8,855 nucleotides of DNA from Candidatus Thorarchaeota archaeon (GCA_004524595.1 SDOA01000145.1:1-8855); one strand, 5' to 3'; positions 1 to 8,021 are shown, counted from the stretch's first letter. Made by a program: numbers and translations. The notes: generated from the letters alone by a model not told the origin.

Positions 1-2
1 AT

Positions 3-680
3 TTCTCCACTGAAGCGAATCCACATGGTGGCCGCATTGTCGCAATAAGCGATCCCAGTATTTTCACTAATGATATGTATGGAAGGTTCCCTGACAACCG
101 ACAATTTGCTGCAAACATAATAGAGTGGCTATCTCATTCTGATACATCTGAACCCATATTATTCTGTGAACAGCTCTTGGCTGTTCCCCCGAATACTAGC
201 GAATTCTTTTTTGGTCTGTATCTTGGAAGAGTACTCTGGATGTCTTCATTACCATACATCTCCGCTCTATATCCTCTCTTGACAGCGATTGGAATTAAGA
301 AATATCTCCCCGAGTTGAAAAAACCTGAGGTCAAGAGTGTATCTGATGTCTTCCTCCGAAGAGGGCAAACTTACTTTGGAGAGCGTATGTCCTACTATCG
401 TACAGAAGGAAATTATGCCCGTGTAGTGAAAATGCTGTATCGCAAGTTGAAAAGAGGTCTCAGAAAACAACAGCAAATGACTGAATATAACAGTAAGAAA
501 CTATGGGAGTTACTGCGATATATTGACCCCAAACTAAAGGAGGCAGAGTTCTTTAACATGATTGATAGAATTGAGGAGGTCTCTGCAAATCCAAATTTGA
601 AAATCAAGGAGAACGAAATGATGGAGTTCTTCTTCTTTATGCGTAATATTGAATCATTATTGGTAGACACTAGAAAATAG
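3..680 (+). CDS. DUF4350-like membrane protein, 5' end missing
   Basis: The frame is open from base 3 and the real start lies upstream, so the first ATG at 75 is probably internal. The visible 225 residues begin with a segment containing GGRIVAISDPSIFTND and then DNRQFAANIIEWL (about 31-43). This is the end of the glutamine-amidotransferase-like fold of DUF4350 proteins, where a 'dP.f.tN...dN..fa.nii.wL' pattern is typical. PILFCEQL (51-58) sits where the family often has a 'vvFDEyH' strand, so the usual acidic/His motif looks altered. A hydrophobic stretch at about 68-97 is a likely transmembrane helix. A basic cytosolic tail follows, with FLRRGQTYFGERMSYYR (117-133) resembling the post-membrane helix of the family. 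The gene is 11 bp upstream of a MoxR ATPase, a neighbour expected for DUF4350. Precise function is unknown. The family call is from pattern memory and is moderately sure. Confidence 0.6.
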   Translation, partial: FSTEANPHGGRIVAISDPSIFTNDMYGRFPDNRQFAANIIEWLSHSDTSEPILFCEQLLAVPPNTSEFFFGLYLGRVLWMSSLPYISALYPLLTAIGIKKYLPELKKPEVKSVSDVFLRRGQTYFGERMSYYRTEGNYARVVKMLYRKLKRGLRKQQQMTEYNSKKLWELLRYIDPKLKEAEFFNMIDRIEEVSANPNLKIKENEMMEFFFFMRNIESLLVDTRK

Positions 681-691
681 AGGTAGAAATA

Positions 692-1684
692 ATGACAACA
701 GATGAACAGAATGGTGAATCACCTACCGTCGAAACATCAGCTGTGATAAGCATAGATGAAGTTCGCGAGATTACTTCAGATATTATCCGCGAATGTAATC
801 GAGTGATTGTCGGCAAGAATGAAATCTTGTCGAATGTTCTAACAGCGATGCTATCGAATGGACATGTAATACTTGAAGGAGTACCCGGTCTTGCAAAGAC
901 CTACATGGCACGCACATTTGCATCAATTCTTGGATGTGCCTTCAAGAGAATACAACTCACTGTAGACACATTGCCTGCAGATTTGTTGGGGAGTAATGTC
1001 TTCAATCAGCGCACAGGTGAGTTTTGGTTCCGGAAAGGTCCCGTCTTCGCAAATCTTGTACTTGCTGATGAGATTAACCGGAGTCCACCAAAGTCACAGA
1101 GTGCATTGCTTGAAGTAATGGAGGAGCGTCAAGTTTCAATCGAAGGTGTAACCCGTAAATTACCAAGGCCTTTCCTCATAATTGCAACACAAAACCCCGT
1201 GGAACAAGAAGGAACTTATCCACTGCCTGAAGCACAACTTGATAGATTCATGTTCCGTCTTATTCTTGATTATCCAACGGAAGATGAAGAGGCTGAGGTC
1301 ATTCGACGGAAGCATCTTGGAGAAGCAACTGATTTGAGGGTTCTCGCAGACCCAACTACAATCGTACGAATGCAGAATACATGTCAAACGGTTTTCATAG
1401 AGGAGGACATAATAAACTATATCCGCGATATTGTCTTTAGAACTCGGAACGACCCACAGATACTACTAGGAGGCTCTCCCCGAGCATCTCTTGTTCTGAT
1501 GGGTGCATCAAAAGCACGCGCCGCTATGGCTGGTCGTGACTATGTTGTTCCCGAGGATGTCAGAAAGTTATCCATTGAAGCACTAAACCATCGACTAGTG
1601 CTAAAACCTGAGGCTGAACTCGAAGGTCTCACAGTGGCGAGAGTAGTTTCAAAGATACTTGGCGAAGTTGATTGTCCTCGTTAA
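692..1684 (+). CDS. MoxR-type AAA+ ATPase
   Basis: This is a 330-residue ATPase of the MoxR family, thought to act as a chaperone that remodels or activates partner proteins, often VWA or membrane proteins encoded beside it. The sequence shows Walker A GVPGLAKT (63-70, Lys69), Walker B LVLADE (122-127, Asp126/Glu127) followed by INRSPPKSQSALLEVMEE, sensor 1 TQNP (Asn168), the family stretch EGTYPLPEAQLDRF with Arg185 as candidate arginine finger, and sensor 2 GSPR (Arg264) in the C-terminal lid. Length is normal and no key residue is missing. The ATG at 692 is preceded by GAGGT at 680-684, which overlaps the stop of the upstream gene, so translation is probably linked. DUF58 follows after 18 bp, the classic MoxR-DUF58 pair. 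The family call is very sure; the client is inferred. Confidence 0.95.
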   Translation: MTTDEQNGESPTVETSAVISIDEVREITSDIIRECNRVIVGKNEILSNVLTAMLSNGHVILEGVPGLAKTYMARTFASILGCAFKRIQLTVDTLPADLLGSNVFNQRTGEFWFRKGPVFANLVLADEINRSPPKSQSALLEVMEERQVSIEGVTRKLPRPFLIIATQNPVEQEGTYPLPEAQLDRFMFRLILDYPTEDEEAEVIRRKHLGEATDLRVLADPTTIVRMQNTCQTVFIEEDIINYIRDIVFRTRNDPQILLGGSPRASLVLMGASKARAAMAGRDYVVPEDVRKLSIEALNHRLVLKPEAELEGLTVARVVSKILGEVDCPR

Positions 1685-1702
1685 TATCGGAGAAGATTAG
1701 CT

Positions 1703-3025
1703 GTGATTACTCAGAGGGGCTTTTTGGTACTATTTTCAGGGGTTCTACTGCTGACTAGTGGATTCTCTTTTGTTAATTTCTACCTTGTGCTCCTGGGTGT
1801 CTATCTAATAATTGGGCTTGTTGTAACCTTACCACTCTTTGCACTCACAGCTAATCTTGCTGGTATTGAAGTAGATCGCCAGATTGACAGAGTCAAGGTA
1901 TTCTCTGGTGATTTCTTACGGGTTCGTGTAACTATTAGAAACGTTTCAAGAAGGCATTTTGACTTCATTGAAGTACATGATCAATATCCAGAAACGTGGA
2001 TTCTTGCGATTGGCGAGAACTTTATTGCATCAAGGATTGAGCCTGGTGATAGTATAACCTTCTCATACATCCTTCAGGCACGAATGAGAGGTCGATATTA
2101 TATTGGACCTACTGAAGTAGTGATGCGCGACCGACTTGGATTTCATTACTACAAGAGAACGTTAAAAGCTCATACCGAGGTTCTTGTCTATCCTACTTGG
2201 AAAGATGTTCGACGAATGGAAGCGCTTGGAAAACAAAGACAACTTGGCCTTATGTTTGGAGCCCATCGGACAAAGACTGTTGGTATGGGTACTGATTTTG
2301 CTGGATTCAGAGAGTATGTTCCAGGTGATGAATTCAGACTTATCGATTGGAAAGCTAGTGCAAAAAGTCGCGAGATGCAAGTAAAACAATGGGAGCAGGA
2401 AAAGAATATTCAGATTATTTGTATGGTTGATAGTAGTGGTAGTATGGGTAATGGTTATCCTGAAAACACAAAACTGGAATATGCTATTCGTGCTGCAGTA
2501 TTACTCACACACATGGGTCTCGAACGAAAAGACTTGGTAGGTACATGTGTGTTTAGTGACATCGTTCATGGAATGGTTCCTCCCGGGACGCGTCCAAATC
2601 ATATGTATGATGTACTTGAAGTTCTAGCAGCTGCTGAACCCAGTGGTTGGAGTGATTATGAGACTGCTATTAGTTATGTAACTAAACAAACAAAAAAGCG
2701 GTCTCTCTTTATTTGGATGACAGATCTTGAAGAGAGTCCTGCTCCCCTTCTTAATGCTATGAAGACATTGGTAGCTAATGGGCACAAGGCAATGGTCATC
2801 AGTCCCTTTGGCCCTTGGTTTGAAGCCCCTGTTGGTCAATTTGGCCCTGTAGAAAAAGTTCTTGCAGAAGCAGTATCAGAAGAATTATGGGAACGCAGAA
2901 ATAAAATAGCGAGAGCTCTGGCTCGGTTTGGAATTGAAGTCATCAATGTTGGTCCTGAAGACTTTTTACCAACAATCATGAAGACCTATAATCAAGCAAA
3001 ACAGAAGGGGGTGGCAATGTATTGA
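1703..3025 (+). CDS. DUF58 membrane-anchored protein with VWA-like domain
   Basis: This 440-residue protein is the usual partner of MoxR. Two hydrophobic segments at about 6-22 and 25-49 anchor it in the membrane. A beta-rich region follows (about 55-165, with DRLGF at 143-147, a conserved spot in these proteins). The DUF58 signature is FREYVPGDEFRLIDWKASAK (202-221), and a VWA-type metal site DSSGSM (243-248, with Asp243, Ser245 and Ser247) comes next. A second acidic strand, FIWMTDLEE (336-344), fits a metal-binding loop of the VWA fold. The start is GTG at 1703, with GGAG at 1689-1692 ten bases upstream. The stop TGA overlaps the TTG start of the next gene. By analogy with other MoxR-DUF58 modules it probably serves as a metal-dependent adaptor or scaffold at the membrane under MoxR control; that role is inferred. 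The family call is firm. Confidence 0.93.
   Translation: MITQRGFLVLFSGVLLLTSGFSFVNFYLVLLGVYLIIGLVVTLPLFALTANLAGIEVDRQIDRVKVFSGDFLRVRVTIRNVSRRHFDFIEVHDQYPETWILAIGENFIASRIEPGDSITFSYILQARMRGRYYIGPTEVVMRDRLGFHYYKRTLKAHTEVLVYPTWKDVRRMEALGKQRQLGLMFGAHRTKTVGMGTDFAGFREYVPGDEFRLIDWKASAKSREMQVKQWEQEKNIQIICMVDSSGSMGNGYPENTKLEYAIRAAVLLTHMGLERKDLVGTCVFSDIVHGMVPPGTRPNHMYDVLEVLAAAEPSGWSDYETAISYVTKQTKKRSLFIWMTDLEESPAPLLNAMKTLVANGHKAMVISPFGPWFEAPVGQFGPVEKVLAEAVSEELWERRNKIARALARFGIEVINVGPEDFLPTIMKTYNQAKQKGVAMY
3007..3014 (+). promoter_or_regulatory. Ribosome binding site fixing a TTG start
   Basis: GGGGGTGG lies inside the end of the DUF58 gene, seven bases before the TTG at 3022. It resembles the archaeal anti-16S target GGAGGTGA and supports the TTG, which overlaps the DUF58 stop (TTGA), as the true start. 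The nearby ATG at 3017 is in the DUF58 frame and cannot start this gene. Confidence 0.65.
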
Positions 3026-4410
3026 AAGTTGTCACATGGATCCTTCGCATTGCATCAGTCATCACATTTGTGATAATGGCATATCTTGTTTACTGGCTCT
3101 TGGACACCAACGATATTTGGCACTGGGATGCTCCTTATGTCTTCGTAGTCACTGTATTTCGCCTTCTATCATTGATCCTCTTTTTCCTGATGAGCACGAT
3201 GATAAGTGGTATAACAAGCGCTTTTGCTGGTGGAGCACTTCCAAATGATCTTGTAGTTGGGCTTTACAACACACTCATTCTTCGAATGTGGTACATGCAA
3301 CCTTATGGTGTAAGCGGACCAATGACCAATCTTGCAGAGGTATGGACCTCCTTTTCTGCAAATATGAACGCAGTTATTTTGGCTCTTTGGAATAATACAT
3401 TTCTCTTTCTCTATTTCTTATTTGCAGGTATTGGAATTGCGCTCTTTCTCCAATCCCTTGTTCGAATGGATCATAAATTCGTTGGTGGAGCTTTCCTCTC
3501 AATACAGGGTATTGTCATTGTGGCTGCCTTCAAGGTGCTGGTAGTACCTGATCTTAATCCATTCCCTACCGATTTTATTGTCTTTCTTACAAGTTGGGCA
3601 CATGTCTTAGCATTGGTTTCATTTGCATATCTGGAAGTCAGCTATCAAATGATCTATAGCTATTCTGTTGGTAAACCTATTGAAGACCGAGAAGAAACCC
3701 TCAAGAAACAGCTATTAGCTCTTCGTCAGGCAACACGAAAACAAGATGCTATTGAACGAGGTGAAAAAGTCAGCTCGAGTGCTATGAGTCGTACAACCAG
3801 TGCAACCGCATTTTCATTCCTACGTGAGGCTATTCAAAGGAAAGTCGTGGGGGCAAAGGACGCTCTAGAAAATCTTGACGCTGTTTCTGATGTTCGCCGT
3901 CTTCAAATCTTTGTTGATGATTTGCTTCAGACCGACTCAAAAGCAAGGGATGAGTTGACGGCTAAAGCAGCAGCTCCGTCGTCTATGTATGTCATTGGTT
4001 CTACAATTACTGGTTCTGTAATACGATTTCTTAGTGTTGTATTGATTGGTTTTGTTATGATGAGTCCCAGTGTTATTATTCTCTTACTTGATTTGCCCAT
4101 TGGGGTGCTGAACAGTATTGAATTAATACAACCTGAAATGATGTTGTTACTCTTTCTCCCAATCATTCTTCTCTTTCCATTTGCAGCAATGGTTGTAAGT
4201 TGGTTCTCAAAGAGAACTGTTATTGAAAAGGATGAACTTTCAGAAGAAGAAAAAGCCCAAGAGCGAGAAAGAAAGAGAGAACTCTCTAAACGCAGAAAAG
4301 AAGCTGCCAAAGCCCGGCGAGTTCGTGAAAAGGCTCGTAAGAAACGTAAGGGTGATGAATCTGGTATCGATGAGTGGGACAAGGCATTAGAAGAGACCTA
4401 TAAGCGCTAA
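3022..4410 (+). CDS. Unrecognised polytopic membrane protein, charged tail
   Basis: I do not recognise this 462-residue protein. It shows hydrophobic segments at about 5-27, 38-68, 117-146, 155-175 and 184-212. A hydrophilic, helix-prone section of about 110 residues (216-325, with many Lys, Arg, Glu and Gln, and a Ser/Thr-rich patch at 251-263) follows. Two more hydrophobic segments lie at about 330-357 and 372-396. The last ~65 residues (398-462) are densely charged, with alternating Lys/Arg and Glu, and would form a long helix or coiled coil. The start is TTG at 3022, overlapping the DUF58 stop by four bases, so the two are very likely co-translated. Position after DUF4350-like, MoxR and DUF58 genes suggests a membrane subunit or client of that module, in a slot where other genomes carry DUF4129 or transglutaminase-type proteins. 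I see no motif of those families. Function is unknown. Confidence 0.85.
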   Translation: MKVVTWILRIASVITFVIMAYLVYWLLDTNDIWHWDAPYVFVVTVFRLLSLILFFLMSTMISGITSAFAGGALPNDLVVGLYNTLILRMWYMQPYGVSGPMTNLAEVWTSFSANMNAVILALWNNTFLFLYFLFAGIGIALFLQSLVRMDHKFVGGAFLSIQGIVIVAAFKVLVVPDLNPFPTDFIVFLTSWAHVLALVSFAYLEVSYQMIYSYSVGKPIEDREETLKKQLLALRQATRKQDAIERGEKVSSSAMSRTTSATAFSFLREAIQRKVVGAKDALENLDAVSDVRRLQIFVDDLLQTDSKARDELTAKAAAPSSMYVIGSTITGSVIRFLSVVLIGFVMMSPSVIILLLDLPIGVLNSIELIQPEMMLLLFLPIILLFPFAAMVVSWFSKRTVIEKDELSEEEKAQERERKRELSKRRKEAAKARRVREKARKKRKGDESGIDEWDKALEETYKR

Positions 4411-4429
4411 AAGAAGAGGAGATAGTATA

Positions 4430-5398
4430 GTGGCAAAGACAGTAGTTCTAAGTCATGGTGATCTCGATGGTATCACTTCAGGAGCAATAGCACTGCTTCA
4501 ATATCCTGGTTCCAATTTCTATTTTACTAGACCTTCTCAGATACACCATGATCTCTACCGCATTGCTAAGGACAAACCAACTCTTGTTCATGTCAGTGAT
4601 ATTGCAATTAATACCAGAAAGTTCAATCAACTTCTGCAAGCACTTGACCGATTTTCTGAAACCACTACCATACAATGGACCGACCATCATCCAATGACGA
4701 CCAAGCAGAAACGTGAGATTAGCTCACGTGTTGATTTAATGCATGAAATTGGTCCTTGTGCCGCAGAACTTGTATATCGAAAATTTGAGTCAGGCTTACC
4801 AGAGCATGCACTTAGACTGGCTCTCTATGGAGCTATTGGTGACTATTGTGATACTACTCCTTTTGCGGAACTGCATTTTGATGATCTAGACAAGCGCACA
4901 ATCTATCTAGAGGCTGGTATTTTAGTTCAAGCGCTTCAAGAGATTGACTATCGTAGGGAATCCAAGGATCTTGTCTATCAGTTGTCATTAGGAGTCAAAC
5001 CAAGCTCGATGAACGATATTGTTAATCTTGCAATCAAAGCAACACGAATTGAACATGAGGTATTTCGATATGTTCAGAGCAATGCAAAGAAAATTGGCTC
5101 CCTCGGGTATGTTTTAGATATGCCAATTAATGGTTACCGAGGGAAAAGTGCAAAATTCTCAGCATATGTGACAAATTCTATGATTGGGATTAGTGCTCGT
5201 TCCTCAGATGATGAGATTGATATGAGTCTACGACGACGTAGAACAAAGCTGGATTTGAACAAAGCATTACTCGATATTCTCCCTAGTCTTGAAGGAGCCT
5301 CTGGTGGAGGCCATCCTGCAGCTGCCGGTGCTAACATAGAATTCAACCTCTTTCCTAAATTTCTTGACTGCCTTTCAGAATATGCAGCAAAGTACTAA
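4430..5398 (+). CDS. DHH/DHHA1 family phosphoesterase (NrnA/RecJ-like)
   Basis: This 322-residue metal-dependent phosphoesterase is of the short type related to NrnA oligoribonucleases and archaeal RecJ-like nucleases. Its likely substrates are short RNA or DNA ends or nucleotide phosphates. Motif I is SHGDLDG (8-14, Asp11 and Asp13), motif II is VSDIAI (Asp57), motif III is the name-giving DHH (85-87) in QWTDHHP, and motif IV is GAIGDY (Asp138). The C-terminal DHHA1 substrate-binding domain carries SGGGHPAAAGA (291-301). All metal ligands expected for an active enzyme are present. The GTG start at 4430 has GAGGAG at 4416-4421 upstream. The 19-bp gap from the membrane protein gene suggests the same operon, although a TATAAG at 4399-4404 could give a separate promoter. 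The stop TAA (5396-5398) overlaps the stop of the converging transporter gene. The exact substrate cannot be read from sequence. Confidence 0.9.
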   Translation: MAKTVVLSHGDLDGITSGAIALLQYPGSNFYFTRPSQIHHDLYRIAKDKPTLVHVSDIAINTRKFNQLLQALDRFSETTTIQWTDHHPMTTKQKREISSRVDLMHEIGPCAAELVYRKFESGLPEHALRLALYGAIGDYCDTTPFAELHFDDLDKRTIYLEAGILVQALQEIDYRRESKDLVYQLSLGVKPSSMNDIVNLAIKATRIEHEVFRYVQSNAKKIGSLGYVLDMPINGYRGKSAKFSAYVTNSMIGISARSSDDEIDMSLRRRRTKLDLNKALLDILPSLEGASGGGHPAAAGANIEFNLFPKFLDCLSEYAAKY

Positions 5399-7983
5399 CC
5401 TGCGAGAAAGATTACACTCATAGCAGTCCCGAGAACCCATAAGACAGTAATCACGGCTTCTCCTGCCACAATCCCACTAAGAATACGACTTGTTCTATTA
5501 TAATGAGCGTCCTGAATCTCGACCTGTTGCTGTATGAGTTCTCCCTTAGCAATTGGTTTTTCAGGTTCCGCCTGTCTCTTGATATGATAGTTGATATAAC
5601 CTCCAACAAGTATAGCCACAGCTGTTGCCGGAGGTATCAATACTCCAACTACAAGGCTCATGGGACTAAGTCCTCGCTTGTTTAATTCTCTTCCAAGCAA
5701 GAATCCTCCTATCGCAAATGAAAACAGATAGCAAAAAACTAACACAGGATGGGACTCTCCGAATTGGTCCATACCAGGAAGCTGGAATTCTCCTATTCCT
5801 TGAAGACTTGTTACAAGGAATCCGAAGAGTTGAGCCGCTGGACTTGGAAGATCTGTATTTCCAAATCCATTGTACGTATCAAACAGTGTATAGGTTATGA
5901 AAGATCCTGCGGTTGTTCCAAGCATTGCTCCAACAAATACAGCTTTGAGAATATCTCTCCCTCTAACATTTGTCAATCGGCCAAGTTTCAAATGTACGAG
6001 GAGCGCAATTGCAGCATCCTGAAGGGCACCCAACATTGACATAAACGTAGTAATTACTACAAATGAAACTTTGAATAGTAATATGGCAGGTATAGCAACA
6101 ATATCAGAGATATACCCTGCTAGCATTCCTGTTTCACTGATTGCACGTGCTGTAAAATATACTGATACTAGCGCAATTGGGGTTCCAACTAGAAACAAAA
6201 GCCAGTGTATCTGGATTCCGGGGAAGGGTTGAATGAAATAAAATATGATGATTCCCACAATCATAAACATTCCAAGTGACACAAATGCCATCCATGGTGG
6301 AATCTGCCCTCTTCTAGACTTTAGGTATGCTTGAGGATCTGCAAGTATTTGTCGTATTTCTTCCCTAAACAACTCAATTGAGAATAATTCTTGTTTCACT
6401 CTTAGTCTTCTTAGCAGATCATGACTCTTGATTGGTGCATCAACCATGACCATTCCGTCAGCTGCACATACTGATGAGGAAGATGATGTTTTTTCTTCGA
6501 ATTCTTCTGGAGTCATCTCATCATTCTTCCCTCGGCTCAGGAAATCACCTGCCATAACTGTTACAAAGACACCCAAGGCGATGTAGATAATTTCCGCTCT
6601 CCTGATATGCCCCTCATAAGGAATTGCAGGGTTTGCCCCCTCCAAGAGTAACCATATCAAGAATGAAGCAAGGCTGCCTATAGCAATGACAATCGCCCTC
6701 TTCCAACCAACAAAGAATCCTATTCCCGCCATCATTGGAGAATTGCTTATGCCAATCCAATTAGGAATTCTTGAAGCTACTGGAATTACAGGACTTAAAG
6801 CATTAGGAAAAGAACTCAGATTCGTTCCAGTTAATCCTTCAGTAACTTTTGTCGCTCCTACCCAAATACTTGAAATGCCAAGACCCAGGCCTACTGCCTT
6901 TTTAGCCTCTATATCTCCTCCTATGCAATTTATTGTGTACGCCTGAGGTTGGACCTGTGGCCATGCTTCGTGTTCGAATCTGTCTCTAAATGGAGCTAGA
7001 AGAATTATACCAAACACTGCGCTGATGGCAGTAACCAAGACAATGAACAAGAGTGTAGTTGTAGGATTGTAAAGGTCACTGCTGATATTAAAAAGGGGAT
7101 TCGAAGGCTCGAAAATAGCAATTGCTGGAAATGTGATAAGCACACCAATAGATACCATCGCAGACGAGTTAGCAATGGCTACAACAATGGTGTTTTCTTC
7201 GGGAGTATATTGCCCCTTCGCACTTAGGATTATCGCGCCGAGCATCTCAGCGCCGACTAGGAAAACAACACCCAGCTTCAATGCGAGCCAGATTCCCAGA
7301 AAAGTCATAATGATACCTACAACCAGACCAGTACTCAACGCTCTCTTGGTCAGAGGGTGCCTTGGTTCTGCGCGCACAGAACCGTAGATCAATAGTCCTG
7401 CAACAGCCATCAACACGACATGATGAAGTGCTGGGTAACTACCAACAACTAAAGTTCCCATTGCGATAATAGTGATTATGCTCAACTCTGTATTATTTGG
7501 GGGCGGTCTGAAGAGAGCACAGTAAAGAAGAACTCCCTCGATAATAAGTGAAAGAATTACCCCTGGATAAATCCAATGGCCACTTTCTATTACATACAAT
7601 ATGTAAAAAATACCTGCTGAAAATATACCTGCAAGAAGAGTCCGTGTCGTATCTGGTCTATATTGTCTGATCCAGTCTTGATTTGTCAATATTAAATAGA
7701 TAACAAAACCAAGAACAGCCATTAGGACCATTTCCGAAAAAACACGCAAAATAACTACGAGTGATAGGTAGAACAACAAAAGTGGTGTGATGAGTAGGAG
7801 TTCTATTCTTGTGAACGGGCGTTCAATATATGCAAAGTACAGGAGGGTTAATTCAACTACTAATGCAATGATGACATCGGGTTGTGCAAATCGGCCAAGT
7901 GCCATTGCTGCGAGAACCCAAGACACTCCCACCGAAAAGATGAGTAACAGGAGTGCTCTAATCCTGGTTGGGTTCACGACCAA
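5395..7983 (-). CDS. OPT-family-like transporter with duplicated N-terminus
   Basis: This 862-residue, highly hydrophobic protein matches the oligopeptide transporter (OPT/YSL) superfamily, which takes up peptides or metal chelates across the cell membrane. Supporting features are a segment at about 212-292 with TKRALSTGL, the acidic/Asn spot EENTIVVAIANSSA and LITFPAI, like the OPT N-terminal unit. Further support comes from NWIGISNSPMMAGIGFFVGW (408-427), ARAISETGMLAGY (612-624), and a C-terminal RILSGIVAGEAV (833-844), which resembles the usual OPT ending. A Glu/Ser-rich linker at 488-505 interrupts the membrane parts. The first ~210 residues are extra and consist of two tandem related units (see findings), which accounts for length above the usual ~600-700. 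The TTG at 7983 is chosen because GGAGG sits five bases upstream; GTG at 7977 is an alternative. The stop overlaps the DHH gene stop. Substrate is unknown. Confidence 0.8.
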   Translation of the reverse strand: MVVNPTRIRALLLLIFSVGVSWVLAAMALGRFAQPDVIIALVVELTLLYFAYIERPFTRIELLLITPLLLFYLSLVVILRVFSEMVLMAVLGFVIYLILTNQDWIRQYRPDTTRTLLAGIFSAGIFYILYVIESGHWIYPGVILSLIIEGVLLYCALFRPPPNNTELSIITIIAMGTLVVGSYPALHHVVLMAVAGLLIYGSVRAEPRHPLTKRALSTGLVVGIIMTFLGIWLALKLGVVFLVGAEMLGAIILSAKGQYTPEENTIVVAIANSSAMVSIGVLITFPAIAIFEPSNPLFNISSDLYNPTTTLLFIVLVTAISAVFGIILLAPFRDRFEHEAWPQVQPQAYTINCIGGDIEAKKAVGLGLGISSIWVGATKVTEGLTGTNLSSFPNALSPVIPVASRIPNWIGISNSPMMAGIGFFVGWKRAIVIAIGSLASFLIWLLLEGANPAIPYEGHIRRAEIIYIALGVFVTVMAGDFLSRGKNDEMTPEEFEEKTSSSSSVCAADGMVMVDAPIKSHDLLRRLRVKQELFSIELFREEIRQILADPQAYLKSRRGQIPPWMAFVSLGMFMIVGIIIFYFIQPFPGIQIHWLLFLVGTPIALVSVYFTARAISETGMLAGYISDIVAIPAILLFKVSFVVITTFMSMLGALQDAAIALLVHLKLGRLTNVRGRDILKAVFVGAMLGTTAGSFITYTLFDTYNGFGNTDLPSPAAQLFGFLVTSLQGIGEFQLPGMDQFGESHPVLVFCYLFSFAIGGFLLGRELNKRGLSPMSLVVGVLIPPATAVAILVGGYINYHIKRQAEPEKPIAKGELIQQQVEIQDAHYNRTSRILSGIVAGEAVITVLWVLGTAMSVIFLAG

Positions 7984-7988
7984 TGTTT

Positions 7989-7993
7989 CCTCC
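7989..7993 (-). promoter_or_regulatory. Shine-Dalgarno site of the OPT-like gene
   Basis: Read on the minus strand this is GGAGG, followed by AAACA and then the TTG at 7983. Spacing of five bases supports TTG as the start instead of the in-frame GTG two codons later. Confidence 0.7.
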
Positions 7994-8003
7994 GGGGTTT
8001 TAT

Positions 8004-8021
8004 TAAGCTACTAGTAGCTTA
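8004..8021. promoter_or_regulatory. 18-bp perfect palindrome, candidate operator
   Basis: TAAGCTACTAGTAGCTTA is identical to its reverse complement. It lies in the leader of the OPT-like gene, 20 bp before the TTG start codon and downstream of the TATA-like box. It overlaps the first copy of a 19-bp tandem repeat, so the half-site TAGCTTA appears again at 8034-8040, exactly 19 bp further on. The shape fits a site for a dimeric repressor bound cooperatively. As RNA it could also fold into a six- to seven-pair hairpin with a four-base CTAG loop. Confidence 0.5.

Noticed and set aside
75..77. ATG at 75 as the start of the first gene
   Set aside because: The frame is open back to base 3 and the upstream residues continue the conserved strand, so this is an internal methionine of a truncated gene.
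3927..4382. Open frame of 151 codons on the minus strand
   Set aside because: It lies wholly inside the membrane protein gene, is Ser/Arg-rich from the reverse of Lys/Glu codons, and has no ribosome site or recognisable domain.
5718..6039. Short plus-strand frames inside the transporter gene
   Set aside because: They are antisense shadows of a long, motif-bearing gene and show no family pattern or ribosome site.
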